A stretch of 64,000 nt of DNA from contig SFZH01000008.1 of assembly GCA_021234535.1 (NCBI GenBank), positions 18,887,358 to 18,951,357 on the forward strand, in the 5' to 3' direction. The DNA comes from Stichopus chloronotus (Eukaryota > Echinodermata > Holothuroidea > Aspidochirotida > Stichopodidae). This document shows positions 63,901 through 64,000 of this stretch, piece after piece (the stretch's first letter is position 1; each line of letters opens with the position of its first letter). A program made the translations under genes and the position numbers. The notes beneath the pieces were generated by a model. It ran no database searches. It saw only the letters and a list, made by a program, of their open reading frames with translations, and had not been told where the DNA came from.

Positions 63901-64000
63901 CTGAAAAGACACAAAATCAATTTACAGTAAATTCCAACACTTCGGTTTTTATTATGCCATTTTAATGACTTTCACTATCTGCTTTTCCAGTTTGTTAAAG

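Overview
This is a stretch of invertebrate animal nuclear DNA: AT-rich, with split genes, GT-AG introns of 0.1-5.5 kb and dense interspersed repeats. The proteins are recognisable orthologues of vertebrate genes but clearly diverged. Together with CR1/L2-like LINE fragments and many short inverted-repeat elements, this suggests an invertebrate deuterostome, perhaps an echinoderm such as a sea cucumber. The phylum is an inference; the sequence does not prove it.

Four protein genes are present, two of them complete. (1) 773-8976, minus: the first seven coding exons of CSTF1 (CstF-50, mRNA 3'-end processing); the C-terminal half lies off the left edge. (2) 13246-29031, plus: complete TMEM201 (SAMP1/NET5, inner nuclear membrane), 11 coding exons joining without a frame break into 601 residues. 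It is head-to-head with CSTF1. (3) 37091-61263, minus: complete EMC1 (largest lumenal subunit of the ER membrane protein complex), 23 coding exons joining into 1008 residues, tail-to-tail with TMEM201. (4) 63830-63900, minus: the last coding exon of an unidentified proline/arginine-rich protein. The genes are ordinary housekeeping genes and show no sign of acting together as one system.

Most remaining sequence is introns and two large intergenic blocks (8977-13245 and 29032-37090) filled with repeats. These include a 22-bp minisatellite (1-600), two LINE fragments (4375-4915, 58910-60780), a tRNA-derived SINE (24340-24745), three families of dispersed repeats each present two to four times, several foldback/MITE-like elements, and a dispersed family of ~140-bp tandem monomers at four loci. 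Those monomers carry nuclear-receptor-type half-sites (AGGTCA) and, at three loci, are preceded by a TG-rich head.

I found no convincing undescribed multi-gene system. The most interesting signals are the half-site-bearing tandem repeat family, a tandem duplication that copied a CSTF1 splice donor into its own intron, a ~450-bp foldback in EMC1 intron 1, and a YY1-type motif sitting on the EMC1 start codon.
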